This document shows positions 48,601 to 59,712 of a stretch of 64,000 nt of DNA, one piece after another. Source of the DNA: Acanthopleura granulata (Eukaryota; Mollusca; Polyplacophora; Chitonida; Chitonidae); assembly GCA_016165875.1 (NCBI GenBank), contig JABBOT010000003.1, positions 25,112,384 to 25,176,383 of the forward strand. Reading direction: 5' to 3'. The position numbers were made by a program, and so were the translations under genes. Under the pieces are notes generated by a model, which saw only the letters and a program-made list of their open reading frames with translations, was not told the DNA's origin and searched no databases. Position 1 is the first letter of the stretch; each line of letters begins with the position of its first letter.

Positions 48601-51600
48601 AACATCTAACCAATGCGGTCACTGTGGGTTCAAGTCCAACTGTGGCTGGTTTCCTGCCTTGTTTTACGTATGGGAGGTCAACAGATGGTCATGGGTTTCC
48701 TCTGGGCTTTGCCTGTTTCCTCTCATCATGATGCTCGCATAACTGAAAGATCCTTTATTACGTCGTAAAACACTAATGAAATAAATAGATGATTAAATAT
48801 TCAAGATTTATATAGTTCTCTGGAAAGATATATGTAGATGGTTTACATGTCGTTTTTATTTCCGCTAATACAATGTTTAATTAATAATTTAATAAACTGT
48901 TCATTTTTTAAAGTATTAGATCAATTTGCTAGATGGTCATATTTATCAAATGTCATGTGAGTGTATAATTAAGCAAGTTTTTGAGAAACAAAAATCATCT
49001 CTGATTTAATGCTCTTGATCAAAACATTTCATTTTAACTTTTCAATGGAAATCATTTCGTTTTGTGTGAGTTAATTGGATTTTATCGAAAATATCATGGC
49101 AAAACAGTTTCGTGCTTTCATGGTAAAGTAACTGGACTAAACGGCCACAAGGAGAACAGTATAGCGGTTTATGAATTGGCTTTGCAGATACTTCCCGCTA
49201 CTTTCACTCCGCCTTGGAAGCTATCAGTGAGGAAATGAAAGCAAGGGATAAAGACAAAATACTGAAGGCAGTTCAACAGGATATCATGATAGACACGGGA
49301 GAAATTGCCTGTATTAAGAAAGTAGGAAGCGGATTCTTGTCCATCCTTTTCCTCAAGAAACAACAGGATGTGGTTAAAAAATCGGTGGATCTTCAGCAAA
49401 AGCCAGGTAACTTCAGAGTGTTAAAACACTACTACATATAATGCCCAAATGTATATTTTGGTTAGGCTTCTCTACCCAAAAGTAATGTTACTTATGAGAC
49501 CGTACAACACCGCGGATCCATACAACACAATATATGCAGAACCTACGCCAAAAAGTAAATAGTGCAGGCCTTTTGTGTTTCAGAAAAAGTTGATCCGGTA
49601 AGCCATACCCAAAGTGAAACTGAGCAGAACTAAAACTCGACACATATCGAATGTGTAAAACTTTACAATAATGATCTACGGTAACATCAAAGACTTTTGG
49701 CCAAAAAGTCATATTCGCTATTATCAAATCACATTATCCCAATTTACCTAGAAGAGCTCGAATTATTGTTTCCCACAAATAAGAGTCCCCTACCTGTGCT
49801 ATTTATAGTGTTTATATGATTTTAAAGTATGAAAATGTTGCAAAGTGACCCGCACAATACATTGTGCGAACTAAATTACCGATTTTGAGCGTTTACACCT
49901 TCAGCTGATATTTTTTGAAAGGTAATTATTAGCGCTAAGTTTTGATAGGTTTAGGGCCGTTGGAATTTTTGCCAAAATTCTCTCTTTAAGATCTTCTTGC
50001 GCAATTTAAGGATACTGAGGAACGCCTGTTAGGCAATATTATAGGTACAATATTATGCATTTTGCCATGCGTGGCCCTAAATATTGATCGAATATAGTCA
50101 TGATAATGTAATTTGAAAGGTAAAGGACTGTTGATACTTTAGAAATTGACTTGACTTTCATATTTATTAAACTAAGAGGAAATTCATTTTAAAACATCAG
50201 AGCTGTTTTACAGAATGCTATTTTTTCACTAATTTTCAGCAGTTTCTCTCGCCAAGTACATAGTTTATTATTTAAAACTGAAAACAGTTCCACAGACCTT
50301 TAATATTCATCTTACATTCTTTTAAATGATCAATCAAAGTTAAAACTTTCATAACTTTCATAGTTTAGGTATTTAGCGATATGTGTACCAAATATCAAAG
50401 CTTTGTGTGAAAAATAAGAGAGAAATAAAATTATTTCACCACGTCTCTCTCTCCGAGACAGAAACGGAGGAAATGACAAAAATGTCTTAAAGGAAGAGGG
50501 AGCAAATAATGAACATTACTGTTACAAGTCGTAAAAGCTGCCCTGTTTTCGCGATCCAAGCGCAAAACTTTCACATCATTGCTGTTTTGTGGAAAACATT
50601 AAATAATTTGTCCGTCAGGGTGGTGTTGCAAAAGCAGCCATAATCAGGGCTATGGTCAATTAGTATGACGTACCAAGAAAACCACTACTCTCTTCAAACT
50701 CCTCACAGCGCTATATTGCGAATATGCACAAAAAACAACAAAACAAAAAACAAAAAAAAAATTTAAAGAATTAAAAGAAAAAACCGACGGGCTGACTGCT
50801 TTAAGGACGAGGTCGCAGGCCGATTTCTCAAACACACGGCCCAGTCGTGTTCTTTTGCATACATGTATGACATTTTCGCAAAAATATCAAACTTTTTTAT
50901 ATCCTTACAAACAAATCAGAAATTTAGGTTAATACGTAAAATATGTAGATATTTTTTACCTGATTATTTGTTAAAATAATGCAGCTATAGCCCACACAAC
51001 TTTGTCATGTTGTACCAGTCCCAGAATTTTCCAAATGCGTCATACCATTGTAATCAAAAGAGGGGCGACGGGCGATCACAAAAAGGGTCAGATTTTATGA
51101 AGTCATACCTGAAAGCATGAACCTTTGTCCCTTTTCTCTCAACCTTGTACACTGAATACGTCCGAAGAGGTCACGTAATATTGTTTTGTGTATGTGTGTG
51201 TGCGTGTGCACTTTGCCATTAAACTTGAAATGTTGTGACACAGGACATGTTTGACAGCTACCTCTTCAACCTTTATTTGGACGAATCTGTCCATGGAAGG
51301 TTGTAGGCTATTGCCTGCAGGAGAAACTTGCATGATTCATTCGTTATGAGCGAGACGCTGGTCTATGCTTTCTTGGATTTTACATTTTACTGATGTGGTA
51401 GAATGTTATTTTAAAGACAGATGAAAAGTGAAAAACTGAAAAATTTACTTATCAAATGAAGTAAATTTAGTGTCAAATGTCTACTCCTAAATATTAATTT
51501 GTGTGCCTGTTTGTTAAAAATCACTAAAAATCCATTGTGGTATTAACATTTGTTCGCATTGAGAAAAAAAGGTATGGTGCTTCCTATACGTCACCGACTT

Positions 51601-54600
51601 TTCAAGGGCCCTTTCAAAAAAGCATGGCGACACGGCCTGAAACAGTGGCAGCGTCGAAATAGAAGGTGTGCCTTCAAGTTCAAACGTGTTTTTCTAGCAA
51701 CACACATGACAAAAAATTTGAATTTTATATCATTAATAAGCAAAAGTCTTGGATTTTCTTTTAATACTGCGTATTATTGATTTGCTCTTCCTTTAAGGGT
51801 GATCAGGTGTTATAGAATTCGCCAATAAGCAAACTAATTATAATAAAGAATTGCTAAGCCACATACATAAGTGAATACATGAACCAACTTATGAAGAACT
51901 TGAATAACTTTCCACGGACTGCCCGTGGCAGGGGACACCGAGAAGACGTTTTCTCGGTGTACATGGATTTCATGTCGTTTTGCACAAACCTCCCGTGTTA
52001 AGTAAATGGGACATTTTTGCACAGTTTTCTGGCAATAACTTGAGAACTTATTCCGGTAGACAAAATATAAGCACATTTTTACATTGCTCATGTTAACTTA
52101 CATGTGAATCGACACCTTTCTTTGCCATAAGATGGCCTCTATGAGTTTTTTTGCATTAATATCAACAAACAAGGGATCATAAGTTTTTGAACTGGTGTCG
52201 AAGATTATATATGCAAATTTTGAGGCGATTCCATTCCATTTTGAGAAGTTTCAAGTAGGTTTTGCTCATGTTCCAATAAGACCACCACACCACGTGGTCT
52301 GTTATACCAGATTTTTGATATGCATCAGTCACACCTGGTCACGTGTTATCGCCAAGTTTCACGTTTTTTTGATTGAGTTGTTTTCTCTAAAAGTGCACAA
52401 GAAAGTAGTGACAAAAATAAAAACAAGAATAAATATAGCTGTCAGGGACACCGATGCCGGGGCTCAAGCCAGTATGGTTTGTATGGACATGAGTGTAACG
52501 TTTCTTTCGTTACATCAGCACATACACAGTACTTGTGGAGCGCTTTGCACTCCGAGCTTTTCAGATTCACTTCTGTTACAGTTTTCATTGTGGTTTCCTG
52601 CAAATATGGGGGAAATTGCGCTTTTCCGTACTTTGATCTCAATTTGCGGCAAAATGTGCATTGAAGGAAAATAAGACCAGATTCGTGATCAGGACGTGAG
52701 AATACGTCGGGTAGCATACTTAGAAGATTCAATTTCGAAATATTTGTTTCACATGACATCACTTCCGGTTCCGGTTATTTGCTCACTAATTGCTTCTGTT
52801 TCCTATCAAATAATGCCAAGGCAATAGTTGTTACGTATGCAAAATTTCAGCTGAATCGAGCTGAGGGTTTTGAAGAAAATGCCTCTCAAATGTTTTTCTA
52901 TGAACCCAATATGGCGGCTAGGTCACGTGGCCTAGGATACCCAAACTTTTACTCACGAAAGACAGTCTCCAGACCTACTACCTAACTAAATTTCAGGCAT
53001 TTGTGCCATGTCATTTCATCAGTACAAGTTTTTCATTTTTGATACTTGCAAGGATGTCGACTTTATTGGCATGTACTACTTTCAGTTTTGATGACGTCTG
53101 GGGTCCCAGAATATGCATATCTCGAATCAGCGCCCAAAACTGCGTCAGGCAGGATTGTTTGTAGGACATCATCTGTACAAGTGTGGAAATTATTAGCAAA
53201 AAACGAATTTTTCGGTCAAATGATATATTAACCCAATAGCGGGCTTTTATAACGTTCAAGGCAGAAAGTTTTCGTTATCACCCTGACGTAGGCTTTGTGC
53301 AACTACAGTTTGAATTTCAGTTCAAAGGCATCAGTTGTTCTGGAGAAGAGGATGTTTAAAAGTTTTCATGGAAATCCAATATGGCGTCCAAGTCACGTGA
53401 TCAAAAGTTTTTTAAAGTTTAGGTGCAAAACTTTAGGCCTGTAGCTAAATTATAAAAAAAAATTCATAACCGTACATCTTGGCGTTTTCTCTAGAAACGC
53501 AGGACAAACTTGTGGAGAATAATAATAATAATAATAATCAGAACGAAAACAATAGGGATTCAAGCCTTAACGGCTTGAACCTCTAATAATAATAATGTGA
53601 ACGAAAACAATAGGGATTCAAGCCTGAAAATCCCTGAAAATCCTGACAATTTCTAAAGGGTATCGCCCTGACGCACCGATCCCCTAAATACTCATCTGAT
53701 AATTACAAGGATGCACTTGTAGTTTTATCTGCCCTCTCAATCAATTGAGAAAACGACCTGGATACCGGCCTCTCCATACACACCAATGTACCGGACACGT
53801 GATCCCCATACAAGGATGCATAAACTGCTGCGATAAAACCGACTGTATTCGGGTTGAGATATAATTAAAATCAGTTGTACCTGTTTCATTGACATGGGTT
53901 TTCGAGATATTAGCGACATTCTACGTTTTGACTGATTACTACCTATGCCATACCACGGACTGTGCAGTGTTATTTGCTAATAGGCTGCCTGCTTTAGTTC
54001 GGGTATTTTTATCACGCTTTGGCGAGGGATAAATAGGGAGACGTCGCATGTACAGCAGGTATAATACCCCCTTAGACACATAGTCGCCTTAGTTGGCGAC
54101 CAATTATGCAACTTTGTTAGATTTAAGGTATTTACAGTTCTCTTTTGGGTTTCATTCTTATACGAGAGCAGGAAAATAAGAAAATGGAGAATCAAAATGT
54201 GAAATAAAAAATATAGCTAAATTTCACCTCTGAGTTGTTTTAAGATCCATAGCAGGCTATTTCATTTTCTTGATGAGACTACATTTTCTCAAGTAAAAGA
54301 CTGCCATTTAGTTGTCTTTGTCTTGATTTCAAACTTGTTGCCCATTGTCGATAATTATATAAAAGTAGCACTGGTCTGGACTCGTGGGTATACGGAATAC
54401 ATGTCACTTAACAGACACAAAACTCAATTTACAAGCGACTATGCCTTGTTCATACCAAGTGTGATTATTCCTGGTACTTTCCCTTTTCGATGATTCATTT
54501 GTTATTTGGTTTATGTTTTCAGAGATATATATCCAGTCGCTGCTGAAAAAAGCAAGTCGCCACGACCTGTCGAAAAAATTGACTGAAACTTTGGCCAAAG

Positions 54601-54707
54601 CTCGCATCGCAGCTCTCAACGCGTCGGTGCCGTTCTTAAATCCTCTCATGGCTCAAGCTGGGTGGAGAGAGTTACCACAGAATGGGGCGTATTCGACCTC
54701 ACTTTGA
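36647..54707 (+). CDS. Death-effector-domain protein of unusual architecture, 554 aa
   Basis: Coding exons: 36647-36749 (exon begins 36638), 45218-45436, 46324-46599, 46948-47610, 49188-49406 and 54523-54707. All five introns are phase 1, so internal exons are 219, 276, 663 and 219 nt (symmetric). Residues 1-98 are a DED: FKLKTFLLRLVKEITKEDL, FFDRLITSGFLSINNI and the RxDL motif in GREDLYGQ. Residues about 109-190 look alpha/beta (HLVVVAGVQPSESWVITLMV). Residues about 213-261 look coiled-coil, about 267-283 hydrophobic (YFFGLFLWTLCYLNLF), and about 354-389 helical. Exon 5 (421-493) again has beta-type text (GEIACIKKVGSGFLSILFL). The 61-residue end is basic. DEDs assemble FADD/caspase-8 complexes; a signalling-adaptor role is inferred. 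The start is the first of two tandem ATGs after a strong acceptor. Exon 3 ends in a GC donor. Confidence 0.82.
36781..36944 (+). mobile_element. Partial 5' LTR and primer-binding region of a Ty3/gypsy element
   Basis: The block 36781-36921 aligns with the last 150 bp of the LTR at 43620-44147 (ACACTGCTATCTGTGACGTC, ACCGTGCATCAAGTATATCT) and ends in ACA. It is followed by TGGGGTCAGAAGCGGATC, which resembles the sequence after the 5' LTR of many Ty3/gypsy elements. The 5' part of this LTR is missing; it starts only 31 bp after a DED-gene splice donor. Confidence 0.65.
37960..37996 (-). ncRNA. Degenerate hammerhead-like motif of a Penelope-like element
   Basis: On the minus strand a CGGTAT/ATACCG hairpin is followed by GAAACGTTG. 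In Penelope-like elements hammerhead ribozymes carry CTGATGA, a short stem II, then GAAA. Here the first core part reads CTTGAAAA and is not intact, so activity is unlikely. Its place next to the GIY-YIG remnant supports the assignment. Confidence 0.3.
38147..38560 (-). pseudogene. Penelope-like element remnant (GIY-YIG C-terminal part)
   Basis: Minus-strand translation, with frame changes, shows VPIHYIAETPRPLRHRTKEH, close to the (V)YIGETGRPLxxRxxEH signature of GIY-YIG nucleases, then ARKLIHIQRLNSQFNRDSGL, like the ExxxI...LNRD end of the same domain. The glycine of YIG is replaced by Ala, and the reading frame is broken. Penelope-like retroelements pair a reverse transcriptase with this endonuclease; no reverse transcriptase is seen here. 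It lies in intron 1 of the DED gene. Confidence 0.6.
41340..43619 (+). pseudogene. Decayed Ty3/gypsy retroelement interior (gag and integrase parts)
   Basis: Pieces in order: gag (about 41360-41850, e.g. DELIRDRIVCGVRHNSVR at about 41622) with stops and frame changes; a CCHC knuckle, CNNCGNLSHFASKC, at about 41955-42000; an RNase H-like end at about 42166-42300; then an integrase. The integrase has the zinc-binding region (HRSHSGIESCRRRARDCVYW), a core with part deleted, and YYAQSNGKAESVVKIAKG at about 42990 in another frame. Protease and nearly all of the reverse transcriptase are missing between 42060 and 42170. The element is therefore dead by deletion, stops and frameshifts. It sits in DED-gene intron 1. 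Confidence 0.85.
43620..44147 (+). mobile_element. 3' LTR of the Ty3/gypsy element (528 bp)
   Basis: It begins TGTAACGTACTGTTC right after the integrase region and ends ...CCCAACA, so it has the usual TG...CA ends. Its last 150 bp match 36781-36921. An inner stretch has a repeated ACAGATCT word (AGATCTTCACAGAACAGATC). The polypurine tract just before it is poor, as expected for an old copy. Confidence 0.75.
45468..45725 (+). mobile_element. Full-length tRNA-derived SINE in DED-gene intron 2
   Basis: The head (GGCCCTCCGTGGCTCAGTCG), body (GGAAGGTCTGCCAGCAACCG, CCCAGTTTCCTCCCACCATA) and tail (ATATTCTTAAGTACGGCGTA, then AAACACCAATCAAATAAATA) are all present. It starts about 31 bp after the splice donor of the second DED exon. 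It is close in sequence to the copies at 13350 and 60862. Confidence 0.92.
46600..46605 (+). other. GC splice donor (GC-AG intron) in the DED gene
   Basis: Exon 3 ends ATAACAG and is followed by GCAAGT. AG|GCAAGT is the usual strong form of GC-AG introns. The phase-1 junction to the next exon (46948) requires cutting here; a nearby GT would change the frame. Confidence 0.75.
48557..48790 (+). mobile_element. Diverged SINE in DED-gene intron 4
   Basis: GTGGCCTAGTGGCAGTCAAG (box A-like), GGGTTCAAGTCC (box B), GGTTTCCTGCC, then GTCGTAAAACACTAATGAAA and TAAATA form a complete but diverged copy of the common SINE layout. Confidence 0.8.
50170..50470 (+). repeat. Repeat B internal block, second copy
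   Basis: ATCAGAGCTGTTTTACAGAA, then CCACAGACCTTTAATATTCA and CAAATATCAAAGCTTTGTGT match the order of 20905-21190. A TTTAAGGATACTG word at 50007, like the ends of the element at 20713-22408, may mark the left end. It lies in the last intron of the DED gene. Confidence 0.6.
52130..53640 (+). mobile_element. Degenerate element with internal sub-repeats and (AAT)n tail
   Basis: Two diverged sub-repeats share CCCAATATGGCGGCTAGGTC with ACGTG (about 52906) and TCCAATATGGCGTCCAAGTC with ACGTG (about 53378), each preceded by an AATTTCAG...TTTTGAAGAA-like stretch. The 3' side has (AAT)n, then a hairpin, TTCAAGCCTTAACGGCTTGAA (53559-53579), and a repeat of GAACGAAAACAATAGGGATT at 53541 and 53599. I have seen similar AAT-plus-hairpin ends in marine invertebrate repeats but cannot name the family. 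No coding capacity is supported. Confidence 0.5.
54115..54250 (+). repeat. Repeat B right-end block, second copy
   Basis: AGATTTAAGGTATTTACAGT, then AAATTTCACCTCTGAGTTG and TTTTAAGATCC match 22275-22408 at the right end of the TIR element. With the block at 50170 it may delimit an older copy about 4.2 kb long that was enlarged by later insertions. Confidence 0.55.
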
Positions 54708-56025
54708 GTCTAGGGCTGAATCACGGGCACAAGAGACTGGATTGATAATGAAAACATGATTGAGCATGCAATATAAAACGGACACGAATGTGTTTACAAA
54801 CAAAACCGGGTCGATCTTATTAGCGACCAGTCAGCTTGGCCGTATAAAATTTCGGCACGGCTCATCACTGGAGCCGAGACGTACATGTTCGTGTAGTTTG
54901 TTCACTTCAACTCAGATACGAAAATTTAATTTGACAGCTAGTGTGCAACTGTATTATTACCAAGCTAACCCAAACTAGGTAAATGTAGAATAATGAAATG
55001 ACCACACAAATGTTGACAAGGTTCGAAAGCTTTGGCACGGAACGCCTAAGCCAGATTTATATTTCAAATAGGGAGAGGGAATTTGATTTTGCAAGACATC
55101 GGATGCGAAACCTTGCCAATTATATGGCATATTCAATAAGACTTCTCAGTTTTATTATCAATTGAGTGACGGATGCATGCACGTGACTTCAACAGTGCAA
55201 CAGGGTATGGCCTGGTATATACTTATAGGACCATGCAGTCACATGTGCAGCTATAGCGATTGTTAACAATAATGTAACGCTCAGAGAGAAAAGACTCGTC
55301 CTTTGGATGGCAGTTTAGTTAGTTAGATAGACCGAACCATTGAAAAAACTTGCGCTCCACATAACGCTGGAGCATACGCTTTGCGTATTGTTTTGCTGAA
55401 ATAGTGATGTTTGACACAATCCTCCACTTTGATATAAAGGTGCGGAATTTCTTTAAGTTGTATAAGCAAAAACTCATTGTTGATTGTTATTTGCCATCTA
55501 TACAATGTGTACAAAAACAATGCATTATATATGCATAACAATGCACGAATTTTCTTGTTTTTCATCGACAAAACTCGAGGCGAAAAGAATGGTTTTTCTC
55601 TCGCAAATAACAAGACAGGGGGTAGAAATTCAAGAAAGACAAAGTTAAACACAGTACAGTAAATCCGTTAATTAGCCCTACATCATACATGTACATAACA
55701 GATATACTTTGGGTATATATGGAACGTTTAAATTGATTTAGGGATGTTTTAGGTGTCTCACATCTCAGGAGTAACTGTTTCAATACATTTTATAACAAAT
55801 CCCGAAAAGCTGTATAAAGATATGGAGTCCAAGCTTTTACAACGTCATTTGAGCACACATCGACCTAGACATATAGCCTTGCAGGAAGCAATCATTGACG
55901 TCACTGCTTCATTTTGCATGTCGGTTTTTTGTGCCGTATTTAAACACTATACCATATGCCTAGCGCAGAAAAAAATTGTGTCAGTACATGTTTCATTTTG
56001 CACATTGTAATACTTTTGATTGATC

Positions 56026-56150
56026 TCCACGCCCCTTATACTGGGTTTCCCGATATTTTCCATTGCCTTCACCCACAAACCTTAACGCCGTCATGTGTGG
56101 GAAAAATTCCCAACTGAGTATGGCTTTAAACACCAATGAAATAATAAATA
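56026..56150 (+). mobile_element. Diverged SINE 3' part
   Basis: GGGTTTCCCGATATTTTCCA is followed by a GCCGTCATGTGTGGGAAAAA block and by CTTTAAACACCAATGAAATA with ATAAATA. It resembles the 3' half of the SINE family but is much diverged, and no head is found. Confidence 0.45.
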
Positions 56151-58362
56151 ACCCTTACTACTCCTAAGACAAATTGTTTCTTTGCATGGTCCCATGAGTG
56201 TTAATCAATCTCAAAAATTACAAATTCCAAGATAAAAAATGGCGTGCAAATTTGCACAAAATATAGGCTATATAAGTTAGATTGGGCAAATTCTTCTTAA
56301 TTCTTAAATCCGAAGTTTTTGTAATTCTTCTGGTAGAATTTTTCTTTCTTCTTTTGAAAGAGGGTCGGTCATAATGAAAACAATACTGTCTAATCCAGTA
56401 AATCTAAAACATTTTCAGAAGTTAGTCTGTCAAAGAATTACCTTTATTTCTTTATTTATTATTATTATATTTTTTACAATTATTATTATTAAATTTTTTT
56501 ATTAAAGTATATGTTAAAGTACAGAAATGTATCAATAAAATCACTTCATACCTTTAGGTATTTATACATTTTTACTTACTCTTGTAACATTTTATAAAAT
56601 TCCTTATACTTCAACCACGACATGTAAAATATAACGTCATGCTCCATGTAAGTATAGATTAGTTACACATTATTAACGAATGTATCTTTTTGTCGATCGT
56701 ATGACGGCAAAGTATATCAGTGTTGTTTTATCACCATACCATGATCAAATTATGAGATAGATGGCTTTTTGAGACTTAAAGTTTGTATAAGTGTATATAA
56801 CAACGAATGGGTTTACCAACATGAATGAACACCTATAGAAAATAACGTCAGGTTCACCAATCAGAATGCCGACTCCAAATGATTAAAATTATCTGATTTA
56901 TTTTAGACTTGGTTTTTCTTGGGAGAGCCAGTGACAGTAAAGTAGGTCTTACAAAAAATGGCACATTACAAGTGAGGAAGTGACTTAACTGTCTATGAGC
57001 GATTGTTGGCCTTTCGCTACTGTAATGTTACACAGTAACGGGAGTTAAGTCAAACGATTTATAAAACGCTGAACAAGGCATGTTGATTCTTTACTTGTTA
57101 TGACACATCCCACTTAGTCCCATATCAGGTAACCAGACACGGGAAAATGAGATTGAATGTAATCATGTTGCAAAGGGTTTTTACAAAATCATGTAAATCA
57201 CAAGGTCTTCGTTGCAAAGAATGCTCGCATCACCTCCTCGGGTGTTTCTTGTGTGTTTGTGTTACTAAAAGAGGCCCCACAACTTCTGATAACTCAGAAC
57301 CTGTTGTGCTGATACTCTTTGGTGGTTTTTGTCTGGTAATTGCACTTGATAACATGTTGCTCTCTCGGCCATGGGGAAAAGCAAGGCATCTTATCAAGTG
57401 TGCCGCGTAAATAAATGCCTAATATATATATCTAGAGCTGAAAGAAATACATGTCTGTTTACAGTTCTTGTTTGGCTGTACGTCTTTGGGTGCTGTGAAC
57501 GACTTCGGTATTGTACAGTCATGCATTTATTCCTTCAGTTTTTATGCGCTTACCACTATTACAGTCCATGTCCGACATAAAAAAACCAAATCTGGTATAA
57601 TTTCTGGCGTTTCTAGTGTTCTGTTCATCTAGCTTTATGAGGGATATTTTGGTTGAGATGAATGACTGTGTTACGCTGCTACAATAAGAAAATCAGTAAT
57701 TGTTCCTCATCAGAATTCCACCATTAATAGGTATATCCATCAGTTCCATGATCTGTATGTGTTTCCTGTCAGAATTCCATCATCAATAGGTGTCTTCCAT
57801 CAGAATTTGTATATTCGTTGTACATACATTTGTATATAAGCTGGTAAGGTCCATGAGAAATGTCCATCAGAGGAGTAATTGCGGAATTAGCCTAAACTAC
57901 GTTAATCTAGCGCACCTGAGGCGGAGGAGATAGGTACATGTATTTGTACTCGTATACTATCGACCTGTTGATATATTTTAAATGATAACCGGCCTGTAAC
58001 CAAAGAAATTATAAATACTGATTTTTATACCTGATATGCTCAATATGTTGGCGTTTATGGAAGTGATACATTCAGAATCGTCGCTCATGGGAGAGATTGG
58101 CAGGTCCACGATAAGCCAATAGCCTACACTAATTCTTCTCATTTGTGGGACAGATATTACTACTGCCTTCCTTTTTTGAAAAATAAAAGGTGTAGATATT
58201 TCATTCATCAGATAAACTAACTGTGGGAAAAAGGAATCTGGTTCTTTCAAGTACATCTATATTGGCTGAAAAGGGTAGGCCTGGTGTTCCAAAAGTTAGT
58301 GAGGATGAGCTAATTTTGACACATTTATTCTAGCGTGACCAAGCAAAGATTGGCGGCGTTAA

Positions 58363-58756
58363 CTATGGAAGCCGGATGCGGCCACTCGCTTTTCGACCAG
58401 TTTCGACCTTTCAAATAAAAGGTCGAAAACTCGAAAACGCGAAAGTACGAAAGTGCGAAAATCCGAAAGTGCGAGGCGAAAACTCGAAAACTCGAGGCGA
58501 AAACACGAAAGTACGAAGTTGGCACAGCTTCGCACTTTCGGGTTTTCGCCTCGAGTTTTCGAGCTGTCGCCTCGCACTTTCGGGTTTTCGCCCTATTCCG
58601 AGGTCGAAAATACGAAGATAACTTCGCTCTTTCGCCTGTTTTCAAAAGAACGAAAACGCGAAAGAGCGAAGTTAACTTCGCGTTTTCGCCTTCCGGTTTA
58701 TCTCTTCAAAAACTTCCGGCCTGATCGTGTTGCCGGCTGCATCCGGCTTCCATACC
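58363..58756. mobile_element. Foldback element with CGAAA/TTTCG word array
   Basis: Left end CTATGGAAGCCGGATGCGG (58363) is inverted at the right end, GGCTGCATCCGGCTTCCATA (58735-58754). The interior first repeats words like GCGAAAGTACGAAAGTGCGA and GAAAACTCGAAAACTCGAGG, then their complements (TTCGCACTTTCGGGTTTTCG), then the first type again. The result is a nested set of hairpins about 390 bp long. It is CpG-rich compared with its surroundings. Open frames through it are products of the repeat. Confidence 0.8.
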
Positions 58757-58772
58757 TTGGCGATGTTGGCAC

Positions 58773-59238
58773 ATCGGTATACGAAAGGTAGGGCCTAAGT
58801 GTTATTTGTGCACAGTCAGTTTGTGATTATTCCTTTTATTTGTACATGGATACTTCATGATTTGACTTAAGTTAGGTATTCCGTGCCATAACTTCTTTAT
58901 CAACATGCCTCCCTCCTAAGCTTCGGCAAATCGGTATACGAAAGGTAGAGCCAAACTGTTATTTGTGCACAGTCAATTTGTGATTATTCCTTTTATTTGT
59001 ACATGGATACTTCATGATTTGACTTAAGTTAGGTATTCCGTGCCATAACTTCTTTATCAACATGCCTCCCTCCTAAGCTTCGGCAAATCGGTATACGAAA
59101 GGTAGGGCCAAACTGTTATTTGTGCACAGTCAATTTGTGATTATTCCTTTTATTTGTACATGGATACTTCATGATTTGACTTAAGTTAGGTATTCCGTGC
59201 CATAACTTCTTCATCAACATGCCCCCCTCTTAAGCTTG
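58773..59238. repeat. 157-bp tandem repeat, about three copies
   Basis: ATCGGTATACGAAAGGTAG occurs at 58773, 58930 and 59087, exactly 157 bp apart. Each is followed by TTATTTGTGCACAGTCA, TTATTCCTTTTATTTGTACA and CATGCCTCCCTCCTAAGCTT. Copies differ by a few bases; the third is cut a few bases short. The array starts about 17 bp right of the foldback element. Confidence 0.95.
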
Positions 59239-59712
59239 AACTGAATCTGTAATGCCGTCGACTATCGTACACGTAACTGGCGCAAACGTTGTTGTTGTTT
59301 CAGGTTCTGATGTGACAAACTAGCAGATGTATGCGTATGCATAATGCACATTTATATTGGTACGTAACTTGCACTGCTACAATCGGCTCAGTGTGATTCA
59401 AAGTTTCAAAGTTTAAATATTTTGCTAGGGTTTAAATTATATTCAATCTGGGTTCCTAGAACCAATATATACCAGGTTACTCTCGATCAAGTGAGCCCAT
59501 TTGGATTCCTTGTTCTAGATGTCCTTACTCCTGGCCAGTGACATATATATGTGGGACTGAGAGTTTTACTTGGAAGAAGTAGTCATGATAGTTTACTTTC
59601 ATTTCACAGACGAACACTCTTAAAAGTGAAGATTAATCTTAACATGCTTGATGAAGACTTAGCTATTACAATAGCTATTGTAAGTTTTAGGCACCATCCT
59701 TGAATGAATGAA

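Noticed and set aside
57147..57410. 87-codon Cys-rich open frame
   Set aside because: No neighbouring exons, splice sites or homologous motif; compatible with chance.
58325..58791. Arg/Lys/Phe-rich open frames on both strands
   Set aside because: They are translations of the CGAAA/TTTCG word array of the foldback element.
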